Below are positions 1 to 9,992 of a stretch of 64,000 nt of DNA, piece after piece. Position 1 is the first letter of the stretch. Each line of letters opens with the position of its first letter. Both the position numbers and the translations under genes were made by a program. The stretch is from Hygrophila difformis (lineage: Eukaryota; Streptophyta; Magnoliopsida; Lamiales; Acanthaceae). Under the pieces are notes generated by a model, which worked only from the letters and a program-made list of their open reading frames with translations, was not told the origin of the DNA and did no database searches. The stretch is from assembly GCA_030278955.1 (NCBI GenBank), contig JAOANR010000003.1:27047227-27111226 (forward strand), given 5' to 3'.

Positions 1-325
1 TCTTCAATTTATATATTACTTTTCTCATATTTTTATTTTTACATTAATGTTTTCGATGTTATTATAACTTATTTTTTATTTTTACCAAAAAGGAAAGAAA
101 AAAAGGGGGAAAAAACACTTATTGTGTGAATTAGTGAATGGGAACCAATTTGATTTAATGATTTCTAGTCTAGGTGATTGGTTCAAATTTTGGGAAATTA
201 AACTAGGAGTGAGAATCTTGAACTTATATAATACTTATTACTTTTCTCAAATTTTTATTTTTACATTAACCTTTTTTATAAGGAATATATATTTTAATTT
301 ATTTAGATAAATTATTAAAATAAAT
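1..325. other. AT-rich spacer with a direct near-repeat
   Basis: No gene is recognised. Two nearly identical AT-rich phrases of about 45 bp, centred on TTACTTTTCTCA followed by ATTTTTATTTTTACATTAA, begin near positions 10 and 224. They suggest a short old duplication. The small open frame at 122-310 is low-complexity and is not supported as coding. Confidence 0.6.
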
Positions 326-352
326 CACTACAAGCACTACAACAAAATTGGC
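326..352 (+). mobile_element. CACTA-type transposon terminus (isolated)
   Basis: CACTACAAG at 326-334 is followed immediately by CACTACAACAAAATTGGC at 335-352. CACTACAA plus an A-rich stretch is the conserved outer end of plant CACTA (En/Spm) elements and their non-autonomous derivatives. The sequence just inside (355-420) has GACCGG and CGACTG words typical of subterminal repeats. I did not find the matching inverted end nearby, so this is a fragment or a very diverged copy. Confidence 0.5.
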
Positions 353-1164
353 ATATAACGACCGGATATTGCGACCTGTAAAATCCGGTAGCTAATAACG
401 ACTGACACAACGATGCGCAATATATATTGAAGTCATCCTTTAGCAACCCTTTTTAGCAACTGGATCCCGTGGTGACAAATTGGCGATCGTGTTAGCTACC
501 TATAAATAGATTTTCAATCACTACGAATATTTATTATCGAAATATGTCACCATAAGGATGTGTTATTGATTTTTAAAACCAAATAACTTTGTAGAACTCT
601 ATATTAATACTCATATCAAAGTCGTAATAATTATCAATATAGGTCACTACCAATAACCCATATAGCATACTTCAATAATAAATACTTGTTGTGGCCGAAA
701 ATCAATAAAAACCATAGTGACTTGTTTTGATAATTCTCCAGTATCTAATAATATAAATATTTATCTTAAATGAAACACAAATACACAATATCATAAAATA
801 GAGAGCACAAATAATCCTACCTCGTCACCAGTACGGGATTCCAATATTCTGTCCACATTGCATCCAATGCTTCATACAAGTAATGTTTATTATTATTATT
901 TTTTTTATTATTTTTAAAAAAACATCTAGAAGACTAAAACAATTGACTTTAAGGGCAGCATAATACAAGTACAAACAATACAGGATTCTTTTAGTTAATT
1001 GTAACAAGATGTAGTGAATCACGTTTGCAGAAATTAAAGAAGAGCTCTACAATCTGCATATCGAATATTAGCGACAGAAATTAATCAAACATATACTTCA
1101 CTAGCCAAATATGTTTGTTAAGTAAATATAGTTTAGAGTTTAGAATAACAGTGAAAATGAGAAT
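353..1164. other. AT-rich spacer, no gene seen
   Basis: There is no coding signal with homology I recognise. The sequence is AT-rich with poly-T and poly-A tracts (for example 897-921). The first part may be the interior of the CACTA-like fragment that starts at 326. Confidence 0.5.
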
Positions 1165-1342
1165 GGTGACTTGACTGGTCTAGTGGTCATATCCCCGGCC
1201 CGACTTTTAAGTTCCAATTTTATTGTTGGGGTTCAATTTCTACCCGCCGATGTTCCTCCCCTTTATTCTCCTTTGTAATATGTGTGGCTTGGACTCCCAC
1301 ACACCTTTGCCGATAGATAAGTGTTGGTGTTTACCAAAAAAG
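1165..1342 (+). mobile_element. tRNA-derived SINE, copy 1
   Basis: This copy aligns by eye with those at 2304-2475, 1460-1629 (minus) and 10877-11053 (minus). It has a box A-like start (GGTCTAGTGGTCATATCCCC), a degenerate box B (GGTTCAATTTCT-like), a pyrimidine-rich middle, CTTTGTAATATGTGTGG, the shared CCTTTGCCGATA block and a final GTTTACCAAAAAAG tail. The flanking duplication is short and doubtful (AGAAT at 1160-1164 and 1341-1345). It is more diverged than the 2304 copy. Confidence 0.7.
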
Positions 1343-1459
1343 AATTGAAGGTGAAAATAGTTGTAAATTCAGATGGGTCAGGATAATACACTTTAATAGT
1401 ATTAAAAAGTTTAGAATTTGAAGTTTAAAAAGCTAATAATACTAAATGAGGGTATTTTT

Positions 1460-1629
1460 TAATTCTTTTTAAGTAAACATTGACACTCATGTGTCGGAAA
1501 AGGTGTGTGAGAGCTCAAACCACAACAAAGGAGAATAAAGGGATGAGTAGAGAATGGGGTGGGAATCGAACCCTCAACCTTAAAGTTGGAATTTATGGGA
1601 TATAACTATTAGGGCAAGTCCTCATTCCC
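1460..1629 (-). mobile_element. tRNA-derived SINE, copy 2
   Basis: This is an inverted copy of the same SINE. Read on the plus strand it has a T-rich tail, AGTAAACATTGACACTC, the shared GTGTGTGAGAGCTCAAACCAC block, GGGAATCGAACCCTCAACC (complement of box B) and a TAGGGCAAGTCC end (complement of box A). A 9-bp candidate target duplication GGTAT(T/C)TTT is at 1451-1459 and 1630-1638. Confidence 0.72.
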
Positions 1630-1638
1630 GGTATCTTT

Positions 1639-2286
1639 GAAAATTTAGCGCCTGTTTAAAAATAAAAAATATTTTGAATTTCTAATGCATATTTTTAGTA
1701 TTTCAAAAGAAAAACGATCCGGAATCACAGGATTTGCACCAATGAGGGATCGTAATTATAGGGCATAGGATAAGTGATATTATTGGCTAATAATACGCAA
1801 TATAAGGATAAGATTCAACAGTAAAGGAATCTAATCGATGATAGAATCCTAGTCATGAATTAGGCATAGTGGTCTGAATTGAATTTCCACTAATTGTCCC
1901 ACAATTTATATGCTTTTTTTCCTTCTGGAAACAATATCGAATCTTATTCCTCATTCTAGCCACTTGAGTCGCAATACAATGTCAATTATTTTTGTGGAAA
2001 ATAACAAAAATACATACCCACCATGGTGTCATATTTTGAATTTTGGAATTATATATAAGTATTATCAGTAAAGTAAACAGAAATATTGTCATCCCCTACG
2101 TTTTGTTTTCATAATAATAATAATAATAATATATTCATTGTAAGAAATTTCAATTTTTTTAGCTAATAAATTCTTGGTACCCAATCGATCTCAGTCCAAA
2201 TCCAGCTTTGTTAGTAACTAAACTTGTGGTTTAATGATCGGATTTTTAATTGCTAAAATGAAAATTTATTCCTATGATTGTAGAAT
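1639..2286. other. AT-rich spacer, no gene seen
   Basis: No coding or structural RNA feature is recognised. A short (TAA)n run is at 2113-2131. Confidence 0.5.
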
Positions 2287-2303
2287 AGAATCTATTTGAA
2301 ACA

Positions 2304-2475
2304 GGGGTTGTGGACTTATCCTAGCGGTCAAGTCCCCATTCTCTCAACCATAGGTTGGGAGTTCGATCCCCACCCGGCCCCCTTTCCCTCCCTTTATCCC
2401 CCTTTGTAATTTGTGTAGTTTGGGCACCCATACACCTTTGCCGACACATGAGTGTCATTGTTTACCAAAAAAAAA
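2304..2475 (+). mobile_element. tRNA-derived SINE, best-preserved copy
   Basis: This 172-bp element has a box A-like segment TCCTAGCGGTCAAGTCCCC around 2318-2335 and a box B-like GAGTTCGATCCCC at 2359-2371, the two internal RNA polymerase III promoter boxes of tRNA-derived SINEs. A C/T-rich body and a terminal A tract follow. It is bounded by a 17-bp target duplication AGAAT(C/T)TATTTGAAACA at 2287-2303 and 2476-2492 with one mismatch, which fixes both ends and shows insertion by target-primed reverse transcription. It is not a tRNA gene: no cloverleaf can be drawn beyond the two boxes. Confidence 0.88.
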
Positions 2476-2525
2476 AGAATTTATTTGAAACACTTATAAG
2501 TAATTATTTAAGTACATAATTAATA

Positions 2526-2772
2526 CTTCATCCGTACGTCCCAATAAGAACGTTCCATAACCTTTGAGTATTTTAGATAAAATAAGTTATTGTATTAAAT
2601 TGGAGTGATTAGTTGATGTAATGTTTGTTTGGATTGAGAAAAAGTGAAGTAATTATTTGATATGATGTTTTAATTAATATTTATAAAGCAAAAATTTTCT
2701 AAAAAGAAAAATATGACAATTGTAATGAAATATAACAAAAATGAAAGTTGGATGATACTAGTGGGATGGAAG
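2526..2772. mobile_element. Stowaway-like MITE (diverged)
   Basis: A TA dinucleotide is followed by CTTCATCCGTACGTCCC, a variant of the CTCCCTCCGTCCC Stowaway end. The far end GTGGGATGGAAG is a weak inverted match. The length near 250 bp agrees with the better copies at 11514, 11852, 18058 and 21628. No coding content is present. Confidence 0.45.
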
Positions 2773-2854
2773 ATTTACTTAATTGTTGTCAATAATATTT
2801 TTTTTATATGATAATTTTCTATATAACTATGTAAAGTTCAAATCAAGTTTATCA

Positions 2855-3385
2855 AAATCTCGATCTTATATAGGATCGTTTTTCCCTTTGTAAGATCGGG
2901 ATCGTAGGATCGAAATCAGATCTTAAGATCCTATGAAATTAGGACAAAAAAATAAATATTCATATTGGCAAAGAGAAGGGGTTTAGGACTAAGATCTCCA
3001 TCAGCAGGGGGTGCTGGAAGGGGTAATATTGGCAAATATAAGGGGGATACGACAGCAACGAAACGACAAAAGGATGAAGGAGATACAACGGCGACTGTTG
3101 GAAGAGGAAGATGAAGGGGATGCGAGGAAGATGGAGATGCAAAAAAAATCCCTAAAACTGGATTTTGGAAAAGAATTGATGGAAGACTGAAAATTGAAAA
3201 AAATGAGATGAAAAATGAGAGGGAGTGAGATCAGATCTTTCAAAGATTTTACGATCTTGTATAGATCCTGTAGATCTTACCCAGATCTCACCCTACTTTA
3301 GATTCCATACCGATCTTGATCGTTTTGGCTTTGTGGGATTGTAGGATCTTAAGATCCTAAGATCTAGATCTAGATTTTAATAACA
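2855..3385. repeat. GATC-rich inverted-repeat element
   Basis: The outer parts are dense in GATC words (TCTCGATCTTATATAGGATCG on the left, TAGGATCTTAAGATCCTA and AGATCTAGATCTAG on the right) and are roughly inverted relative to each other. They flank a purine-rich middle (about 2970-3200, GGAAGAGGAAGATGAAGGGG). GTTCAAA occurs just outside both ends, a possible target duplication. This looks like a non-autonomous DNA element. The two minus-strand open frames inside it reflect purine/pyrimidine bias and are not called as genes. Confidence 0.4.
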
Positions 3386-3403
3386 TTGGTTCAAACCATC
3401 TAA

Positions 3404-4115
3404 GGGTCCGTTTAATGTGCTTTTGGCTTTTACTTCTGTGAAAAGCATTTTTGGCCCGTTTGGATTGACTTTTAAAAAAAACAGAAGTCAAAAGCAGAAA
3501 CAGAAGTAAAAGTCAAAAGTACAAACATGTAACTTTTGTGTTTGGATGGAATATTTGAAAAATAGTTTTTTTCAAAAGTGTGTTTGGATGTATAAAAGTG
3601 AAAAGGGCTTTTGAAATGTGGAAATTGTCAGAAAGGATATGCTACTTATACGGGATATATATATTTATAGTGCAATTTTCATAAACTAATTGAGGCATTT
3701 ATGACTCTGCACACATTACTATGTGTTTTTGGTTTCTGCTTTTCAAAAAAGCACCCCGGGACTGCTTTTCCCAGAAGCACTTTTTACAGCTTTTCGATGT
3801 ACTTTTGGGAGAAGCGGCCTAGGTGTGCTTCTCCCAAATCAGAAGCTAAAAGTAACTAATATTGTTTGAAAAATCTTAAATGCCCCTATTAATTTATTTA
3901 AATTGCACTAAATAAAATATTATCATATAAGTAGCATGTCTTTTTTTGGTAATTATTATATTCTAAAAGCACTATTCATTTTTATACATCTGAAAACATT
4001 TTTTAGAATGCTGTCTTTAAAAAATTTCATCCAAACATAAAAGTTACTTGATTATACTTTTGACTTTTGCTTCTATTTCTTGGCTTCTATTTTTTAAAAA
4101 AAGTTCATCCAGCCC
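3404..4115. mobile_element. Tourist-like MITE, probably nested
   Basis: The ends GGGTCCGTTTAATG and CATCCAGCCC are diverged forms of the GGGCCCGTTTGGA end seen at 24750. A TAA sits on both sides (3401-3403 and 4116-4118), as expected for TWA-target Tourist elements. The inside consists of AAAAGCAGAAGC/GCTTCTGCTTTT words in both orientations. A second start-like sequence (GGCCCGTTTGGATTGAC near 3453) suggests one copy inserted in another. Confidence 0.6.
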
Positions 4116-5036
4116 TAAGACCAACTCCAACGCATCTGCAAAAATAACGTTAGACGTGTGATTTGCCAGAGCGGTGGCTCCAAAGGTGCCGTGAGAATGC
4201 CGTCCGCTAACGCATGTTCATCTCACGGCATCCCTCTTTTTTTTTCATTTTTTTAATCATTTTTGTTTTTGTTTTTCTATGTGCTTTTGATGAAGATAAA
4301 CTTTTTCCCTTTTCATTCTTTTTTTTTTGTTTTAAGTTCACAACACTATTTTAATTATTTTTTTGTTTAGACTTTTCTACCTTTTTCTTTTACTTTATTT
4401 TTAAATGTATAATTTTAATATGTATTAAAATGAATTGATAAATAAAATATTATGTAAATTATAGAAGAATTAAAATAAATATATATTGTAGAGGGAAATG
4501 TAGAGTTTTGAGTTGAAGAGGAATAGTGGGAAACTGTAAATTTAACTGTAAAATAGGGTTATGTAACTGTAAAATAGAGTTTTGGATTGGAAATGGCCTA
4601 AAGCATATAGGAATAGAGGGAAGCGGCTCATAATAGATATGAAGACATTTCAAGCTTGTGTGGGCACACTACTTTCAGTCTTTAATATTGGAGTTCGTTT
4701 ATCCTTCCTTCTATTGTTTTTTCCCCTACAAAAACATTTTGTGCGTCAATATACATTAAAAATAGTCAATTATAATCTTCAAATATTAGTATCAAATCTC
4801 TAATTTTAACCTTTAACTATTTCAATTTAAAAGTGTTTTTTACTGCTACTTTAAACGCCAAATTTTAAACTATAATTATTTTCCAAATATAATCACTAAA
4901 TTATTTTGAATAAAGGTTCACCTCCTAATTAAATATTGGGTTCGATCCACGCCATTTCAACTCTCCCAATTCCTCTTATAAATGGTCGGAGTTTCATTGT
5001 AATTTATCCATACTTAACAGAAGACTGAACCAAGTT
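4116..5036. other. AT-rich spacer, no gene seen
   Basis: There is no supported gene. The stretch 4119-4230 (CCAACTCCAACGC, then GCCGTGAGAATGCCGT and ATCTCACGGCAT) carries a short inverted repeat that could be part of another MITE. Poly-T runs are at 4238-4260 and 4318-4330. Confidence 0.45.
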
Positions 5037-5041
5037 CTATC

Positions 5042-5487
5042 TGTTGGGAAGAACACGTATTAGCAGCGGAACTCTTTCCCAAGTGTGTGTGCAAGTGTTG
5101 GATATCCTCACTATAATAGTGGCACTCACTCTCAAGGATGAGGAAAACTCTCAAAGATGAAGATAGATCTTCAAAGGAAGAAAGAACTTTTATTGATCAC
5201 TCAACACTTACAACTCTTGAAGTATTGTGGTAGTGCTTGTGCTCTTGTGTTGTGTTGCGGTTGGTTGTTTGTGTGTTGTGGTTGGTTGTGGTTGCAAATG
5301 GCCACCACTCCTCTATTTATACTAGCCTATGGAGTATTTTAGAACAATTCCTTACATTTCTAGATTCCTAAAGAACATGGACTAGTGTGGAATAATTGGG
5401 ATCTATCTAGAATTCTATGGAGTTTAAGGGATAGTTCAAGCTCATTCACCACTATTCTAGAAGCTTCATTAGGAGGGATTCTCAACA
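5042..5487 (-). repeat. Copia 3' LTR
   Basis: 446 bp, starting TGTTGAGAATCC and ending TTCCCAACA on the minus strand. It is near-identical to the LTR at 9554-9992 except for a diverged block (5350-5380 against 9862-9890) and the outer end. A TATA-like TATAAATAG occurs on the minus strand near 5313-5325. Confidence 0.9.
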
Positions 5488-5503
5488 ATCTCCCCCTTCC
5501 CGA

Positions 5504-8500
5504 CTAATTTGGATGATCCGTAACTCCTGCGCCTCTGCAACAATCTTCGAATTTCTTTAGAGGTATTACTTTGGTCATCATATCTGACCAGTTGTCATCC
5601 GTATGCACTTTGTCGAGCTGGAGTCGCTTTTCTTCCAATGCATCTCGTATCCAATGATATCGAACATCAATGTGTTTTGATCGGGAGTGGTAGGTTGGAT
5701 TCTTTGCCAAGTATATCGCACTTTGGTTGTCACAGAGAAGCATCGGGCTTGCTTGACTCTGACATAGCTCAGTGAGTAAGCCCTTTATCCATACCATCTC
5801 CTTGCCTGCTTCTGTAGTCGCTATGTACTCAGCTTCTGTTGTTGATAGCGCCACACATTTCTGCAGTCTCGATTGCCATGATACAGCTCCCCCTGCAAAG
5901 GTAATTAGATATCCTGATGTTGATTTCCTTGAATCAACGTCTCCTGCCATGTCTGCATCTGTATACCCTTCTAACACTGGTTTTCCTTTGCCAAAGCATA
6001 TAGATCTTTTGGCCGTTCCCCGGAGATATCTAAATATCCATTTTACAGCTGCCCAGTGTTCTTTCCCGGGATTGGATAAGAATCGACTTACCATGCCAAC
6101 AGCGAAGGCGATATCAGGTCTAGTGCAGACCATGGCGTACATGAGGCGTCCGACCGCCGATGAGTATGGGATCTTCTCCATTTCTTCTTTTTCTTTCTCA
6201 CTTGTTGGACATTGTTTCTTAGTTTGCTTGAAGTGTCCTCCAAGTAGAACGCCCACCGGCTTGGCTTTATCCATATTGAATCTTTCAAGAACTTTCTCAA
6301 TATATCTTTCTTGAGATAGCCATAGTAGTCTCTTGGAACGATCTCGAGTGATCTTCATCCCAAGGATTTGTTTCGCCGGTCCCAAGTCTTTCATGGAGAA
6401 CGATCTGCTCAAAGCCTTCTTCAGTGTCTCGATCTTCTTTTCGTCATGACCAACAATTAACATATCATCCACATAGAGTAAGAGGATGATAAATTCTCCA
6501 TTAGGATATCTTTTGATGAAGACGCAGTGATCCGAGCGAGTCTTCTGGAATTGATGTTGGGCCATGAAGGAGTCGAATTTCTTATACCATTGTCTCGGAG
6601 CTTGCTTTAGACCATAGAGGCTCTTCTTGAGACGACATACTAAGTGTTCTTTCCCCGGCTCCATGAATCCTTCGGGTTGCTCCATATATATCTCTTCTTC
6701 TAAATCTCCATGCAAGAATGCCGTCTTGACATCTAGCTGCTCAATCTCTAGGTCTAGGCATGCGGCAAGCCCAAGAACTACCCGGATAGATTGCATCTTT
6801 ACCACGGGAGAGAAGATTTCTTCAAAATCTATCCCTTTCTTCTGGCCACATCCTTTGACGACGATTCTGGCTTTGTATCTTGGTCTTGCGCCTCCTTCTT
6901 CGGTCTTCAATTTGTATACCCATTTATTTTTCAATGCTCGTCTCCCTTTTGGTAACTCCACTAAGTCATAGGTGTGGTTCTCATGCAACGATTGCATTTC
7001 CTCATGCATGGCCTTCAACCATTCTTCCTTGTGTTGATCTTCCATAGCCTCTTTATAGTTTTGTGGCTCCCCCTCACTCGTGAATATGACATACTCATCT
7101 GGTAGGTATCTAGTGGAGTGTTTTCTCTCACGAGTGGATCTACGTAACTGAGGTTGTAGAGTCTCACCTTCTTCTTGTGATGATTCTGTGTCGCCTGACT
7201 CAGAAGAAACATCTTCGTTACTTATGTCATTCAATGTAGGTATTTCGGCATCAGCATCCTCGGCTGCTTGTTCACCTTGGTCATTATGCTCCACTGTTGG
7301 TGTATCAGGAGAGGCACGACATCGAACCATCAACTTCTTCTCATTACGAAAATCTTCGATAGTCTGATCTTTGAAGAATATGACATCTCTACTCCTGACG
7401 ATCCTCTTGGCTGTTGGATCCCAAAGTCGGTAACCAAACTCATCATGTGGTGTACCGAGATAGATGCACTCCTTTGTCTTTGAGTCAAGCTTAGCACGTT
7501 CATCTTTGGGAACATGAACGAACGCTCGGCAACCGAACACCTTGAAACGGTCATATGAGACTCTTTTTCCCGTCCAGACTTCCTCTGGGATATCTCCATC
7601 CAAAGGTACTGATGGGGAGTAGTTGATGATGCTGACGGCAGTTGCCACTGCTTCTCCCCAGAAGGACTTAGGGAGCTTAGCGTGAGAAAGCATGCACCGA
7701 ACTCTTTCTGTGATGGTGCGATTCATTCTTTCAACAACACCGTTTAGTTGAGGTGTCTTCGGTGGAGTCTTCTCGAGCTTGATTCCATGTGACCTGCAAT
7801 ATACATCGAACGGGCCACGATATTCACCGCCATTATCAGCTCGGACGCACTTCAGCTTCAACCCTGTCTCTCGCTCTACCCTTGCATGAAACTCCTTGAA
7901 GACGTCTATGACTTGATCCTTTGTCTTCAATAGATATGCAAAAACCTTCCGAGAGTGGTCATCGATGAAGGTAACAAAGTACAATGCACCACCCATGGAT
8001 TTCTCCGTCATCGAGCAAACATCGGTGTGCACCAAGTCAAGAATATGCTTTCTCCTATGAGGCTGATTACTTCTTGAAAACGTGACTCGATGTTGCTTGC
8101 CAACCAAACAGTGAGTGCAGGGGTCTAGTGTTTTACCTTTCATGTCGGCAAGATGCTCCTTTCGGGCAAGGATTTGCAGCCCTTTCTCGCTCAGATGCCC
8201 AAGTCTCTTGGGCCACAGCTCCAGACACGGCCTATCTTGAGCGACATTGGTTTCTCCCATGCATAGCTTGGCCTGGGTGATGTATAACGTCCCATCTTTC
8301 ATTCCTTTGGCAACGATGATGTTGTTCCTCGAAAGCTTCCATCTTCCGGCTCCAAATTGAGTTATGTATCCAACATCATCGAGCTTACCGGCTGAGATAA
8401 GGTTGAGTCGCATATCTGGAACATGCCTGACATCTTTTAACACCAGCTCACATCCAGTGTTAGTTAATAAAGTGATGTTTCCTATCCCCACGATTTTGCT

Positions 8501-8524
8501 TGACACGTGATTCCCCATTCTCAC
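5504..8524 (-). CDS. pol: Copia pol: integrase, reverse transcriptase, RNase H
   Basis: This is the rest of the Copia polyprotein, about 1,006 residues, with no further breaks. In order it holds the GAG-pre-integrase zinc segment (residues 105-150, CTHC), the integrase core with catalytic D in LVHTDV (about 166), D in ADNGGEY (about 229) and E in VVERMNR (about 265), reverse transcriptase with YVDDMLIVG (about 683-691), and RNase H beginning YTDADMAGD (about 854) and containing STTEAEY. The frame has no convincing start of its own: it opens with GTG in phase with the gag frame, so it would be made only by continuing past the TGA at 8552-8554. Antisense open frames here (5772-6314, 6627-6971) are shadows. 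Confidence 0.9.
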   Translation of the reverse strand: MRMGNHVSSKIVGIGNITLLTNTGCELVLKDVRHVPDMRLNLISAGKLDDVGYITQFGAGRWKLSRNNIIVAKGMKDGTLYITQAKLCMGETNVAQDRPCLELWPKRLGHLSEKGLQILARKEHLADMKGKTLDPCTHCLVGKQHRVTFSRSNQPHRRKHILDLVHTDVCSMTEKSMGGALYFVTFIDDHSRKVFAYLLKTKDQVIDVFKEFHARVERETGLKLKCVRADNGGEYRGPFDVYCRSHGIKLEKTPPKTPQLNGVVERMNRTITERVRCMLSHAKLPKSFWGEAVATAVSIINYSPSVPLDGDIPEEVWTGKRVSYDRFKVFGCRAFVHVPKDERAKLDSKTKECIYLGTPHDEFGYRLWDPTAKRIVRSRDVIFFKDQTIEDFRNEKKLMVRCRASPDTPTVEHNDQGEQAAEDADAEIPTLNDISNEDVSSESGDTESSQEEGETLQPQLRRSTRERKHSTRYLPDEYVIFTSEGEPQNYKEAMEDQHKEEWLKAMHEEMQSLHENHTYDLVELPKGRRALKNKWVYKLKTEEGGARPRYKARIVVKGCGQKKGIDFEEIFSPVVKMQSIRVVLGLAACLDLEIEQLDVKTAFLHGDLEEEIYMEQPEGFMEPGKEHLVCRLKKSLYGLKQAPRQWYKKFDSFMAQHQFQKTRSDHCVFIKRYPNGEFIILLLYVDDMLIVGHDEKKIETLKKALSRSFSMKDLGPAKQILGMKITRDRSKRLLWLSQERYIEKVLERFNMDKAKPVGVLLGGHFKQTKKQCPTSEKEKEEMEKIPYSSAVGRLMYAMVCTRPDIAFAVGMVSRFLSNPGKEHWAAVKWIFRYLRGTAKRSICFGKGKPVLEGYTDADMAGDVDSRKSTSGYLITFAGGAVSWQSRLQKCVALSTTEAEYIATTEAGKEMVWIKGLLTELCQSQASPMLLCDNQSAIYLAKNPTYHSRSKHIDVRYHWIRDALEEKRLQLDKVHTDDNWSDMMTKVIPLKKFEDCCRGAGVTDHPN

Positions 8525-8551
8525 AGTGCCAAAATCACCACTTTTATATGT

Positions 8552-9514
8552 TCAGAAGAACTCTCTATGTGGAGTTACGTGGATTGACGCACCTGAGTCG
8601 ATTATCCACGTACTGTCGTCATAGGCAATGTTCAAGTAGTCTTCTCCAATGAGGAAGATGTCTTCTTTATTTTCCGTGGTTATCGCCGTCGTATTCTTAT
8701 CTTCGTTCTTCCTTGGCTCTATCGAGTCTTGCTTGACAACCCCATTCCTCTGGTCGCGTTTGAGATTCCGGCATTCTGATTTCTTATGCCCGACCTTGCC
8801 ACAATAGTAGCAAGTGACCCTCGTGCGTGACTTGGAATGACCCCGGGATTTGTCGCGGCTTCGATTGATGCTTCTTCCACGGATCTCATTTCTTCCTCGG
8901 TTCTCCACAACATTGGCCTCGTAGTGTGCAGAGTCTCCTCGCTCCTTCCTCCGGGCTTCTTCATTGAGCAGGCTATCAGCAACTATATCCATAGTTAGCT
9001 TTCCCTCTGGACACGAGTTGCTAAGAGTAACAACAAGCGTGTCCCAACTCTCCGGCAAAGAGCTGAGTAGCAATAGAGCTTGCAACTCATCATCAACCTT
9101 CATCTCGATCTTTGTGAGTTGATTCACAAGACTTTTGAAGGTATTCAAGTGCTCAATCATGCTCTGGCCATCCTTGTATTCCAACTTCACCAACCGACGA
9201 ACCAAATGAGCTTTGTTCCGAGGTGTCTTCTTTTGAATCATGGACTCTAGTTTGGTCCATAATTCATATGCATTAGTGTAGGTGGAAACATGCTCAAACA
9301 AACTTCGATCGATGTACTTACGGATCATTACGACTGCTTTCCTATTCAAGAGATCCCATTTGGCATCTTTCTTGCCCTCCGGCTTCTTCTCATTCTTGAT
9401 AGGCTCGTACAGATCATTGCAGTATAAATGATCCTCCATCATCGGCTTCCAATAGGAGTAGTTGTCGGCTGTGAGCTTGAACATATCACCATCGTGCATC
9501 ACAACACCTTCCAT
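8552..9514 (-). CDS. gag: Copia gag and protease start (320 aa)
   Basis: This encodes the capsid/nucleocapsid polyprotein of the Copia element. The N-terminal half (about residues 30-190) reads as the UBN2-type Copia gag domain (WTKLESMIQ and LVRRLVKLEYKDG segments, then LLLSSLPESWDTLVV). A CCHC zinc knuckle CYYCGKVGHKKSEC lies near residues 234-247. The frame ends just after the protease active site IIDSGASIHVT, where D-S-G is the aspartic protease triad, at a TGA (8552-8554). The following codons continue in the same frame into pol, so this is one ancestral gag-pol frame broken by a single stop. The start is the first ATG after the primer site. Confidence 0.9.
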   Translation of the reverse strand: MEGVVMHDGDMFKLTADNYSYWKPMMEDHLYCNDLYEPIKNEKKPEGKKDAKWDLLNRKAVVMIRKYIDRSLFEHVSTYTNAYELWTKLESMIQKKTPRNKAHLVRRLVKLEYKDGQSMIEHLNTFKSLVNQLTKIEMKVDDELQALLLLSSLPESWDTLVVTLSNSCPEGKLTMDIVADSLLNEEARRKERGDSAHYEANVVENRGRNEIRGRSINRSRDKSRGHSKSRTRVTCYYCGKVGHKKSECRNLKRDQRNGVVKQDSIEPRKNEDKNTTAITTENKEDIFLIGEDYLNIAYDDSTWIIDSGASIHVTPHREFF

Positions 9515-9537
9515 CGGGTGATGGCTTCAACAAACGA

Positions 9538-9550
9538 GGCTCTGATACCA
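9538..9550 (-). promoter_or_regulatory. Copia primer-binding site (tRNA-Met)
   Basis: On the minus strand this reads TGGTATCAGAGCC, complementary to the 3' end of initiator tRNA-Met. It is separated from the 5' LTR end by three bases (9551-9553). Confidence 0.9.
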
Positions 9551-9553
9551 CTT

Positions 9554-9992
9554 TGTTGGGAAGAACACATATTAGCAGCAGAACTCTTTCCCAAGTGTGT
9601 GTGCAAGTGTTGGATATCCTCACTAAAATAGTGGCACTCACTCTCAAGGATGAGGAAAACTCTCAAAGATGAAGATAGATCTTCAAAGGAAGAAAGAACT
9701 TTTATTGATCACTCAACACTTACAACTCTTGAAGTATTGTGGTAGTGCTTGTGCTCTTGTGTTGTGTTGCGGTTGGTTGTTTGTGTGTTGTGGTTGGTTG
9801 TGGTTGCAAATGGCCACCACTCCTCTATTTATACTAGCCTATGGAGTATTCTAGAACAATTCTATACAAATCTATAATCCTTTAGAATGTGGACTAGTGT
9901 GGAATAATTGGGATCTATCTAGAATTCTATGGAGTTTAAGGGATAGTTCAAGCTCATTCACCACTATTCTAGAAGCTTCATTAGAGACTTCA
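9554..9992 (-). repeat. Copia 5' LTR with aberrant outer end
   Basis: 439 bp. The inner end is the same as in the partner LTR. The outer end reads TGAAGTCTCTAATGAAGC on the minus strand, instead of TGTTGAGAATCCCTCCTAAT in the 3' LTR, yet it still starts TG and abuts the CTATC target duplication. A second diverged block lies at 9862-9890. The two LTRs are therefore not simple copies of one another. Confidence 0.85.

Larger units (their letters stand above)
5042..9992 (-). mobile_element. Copia LTR retrotransposon, Tork/Tnt1-like, nearly complete
   Basis: This 4.95-kb element lies on the minus strand. The 5' LTR is at 9554-9992 and the 3' LTR at 5042-5487. The primer-binding site TGGTATCAGAGCC (complementary to initiator tRNA-Met) reads on the minus strand from 9550 to 9538. 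A polypurine tract (GGAAGGGGGAGAT on the minus strand) abuts the 3' LTR at 5488-5500. A perfect 5-bp target duplication CTATC is at 5037-5041 and 9993-9997. Domain order is gag, protease, integrase, reverse transcriptase, RNase H, as in Copia; integrase-linker wording (SEKGLQILA) is Tnt1-like. One in-frame stop separates gag-protease from the remaining pol. Confidence 0.93.

Noticed and set aside
2318..2371. A tRNA gene
   Set aside because: Box A- and B-like sequences are present, but no cloverleaf, anticodon arm or acceptor stem can be drawn; flanking 17-bp target duplication shows a SINE.
5772..6971. Plus-strand open frames of 180 and 114 codons
   Set aside because: They are antisense to the Copia reverse transcriptase and RNase H coding sequence, and have no similarity of their own.
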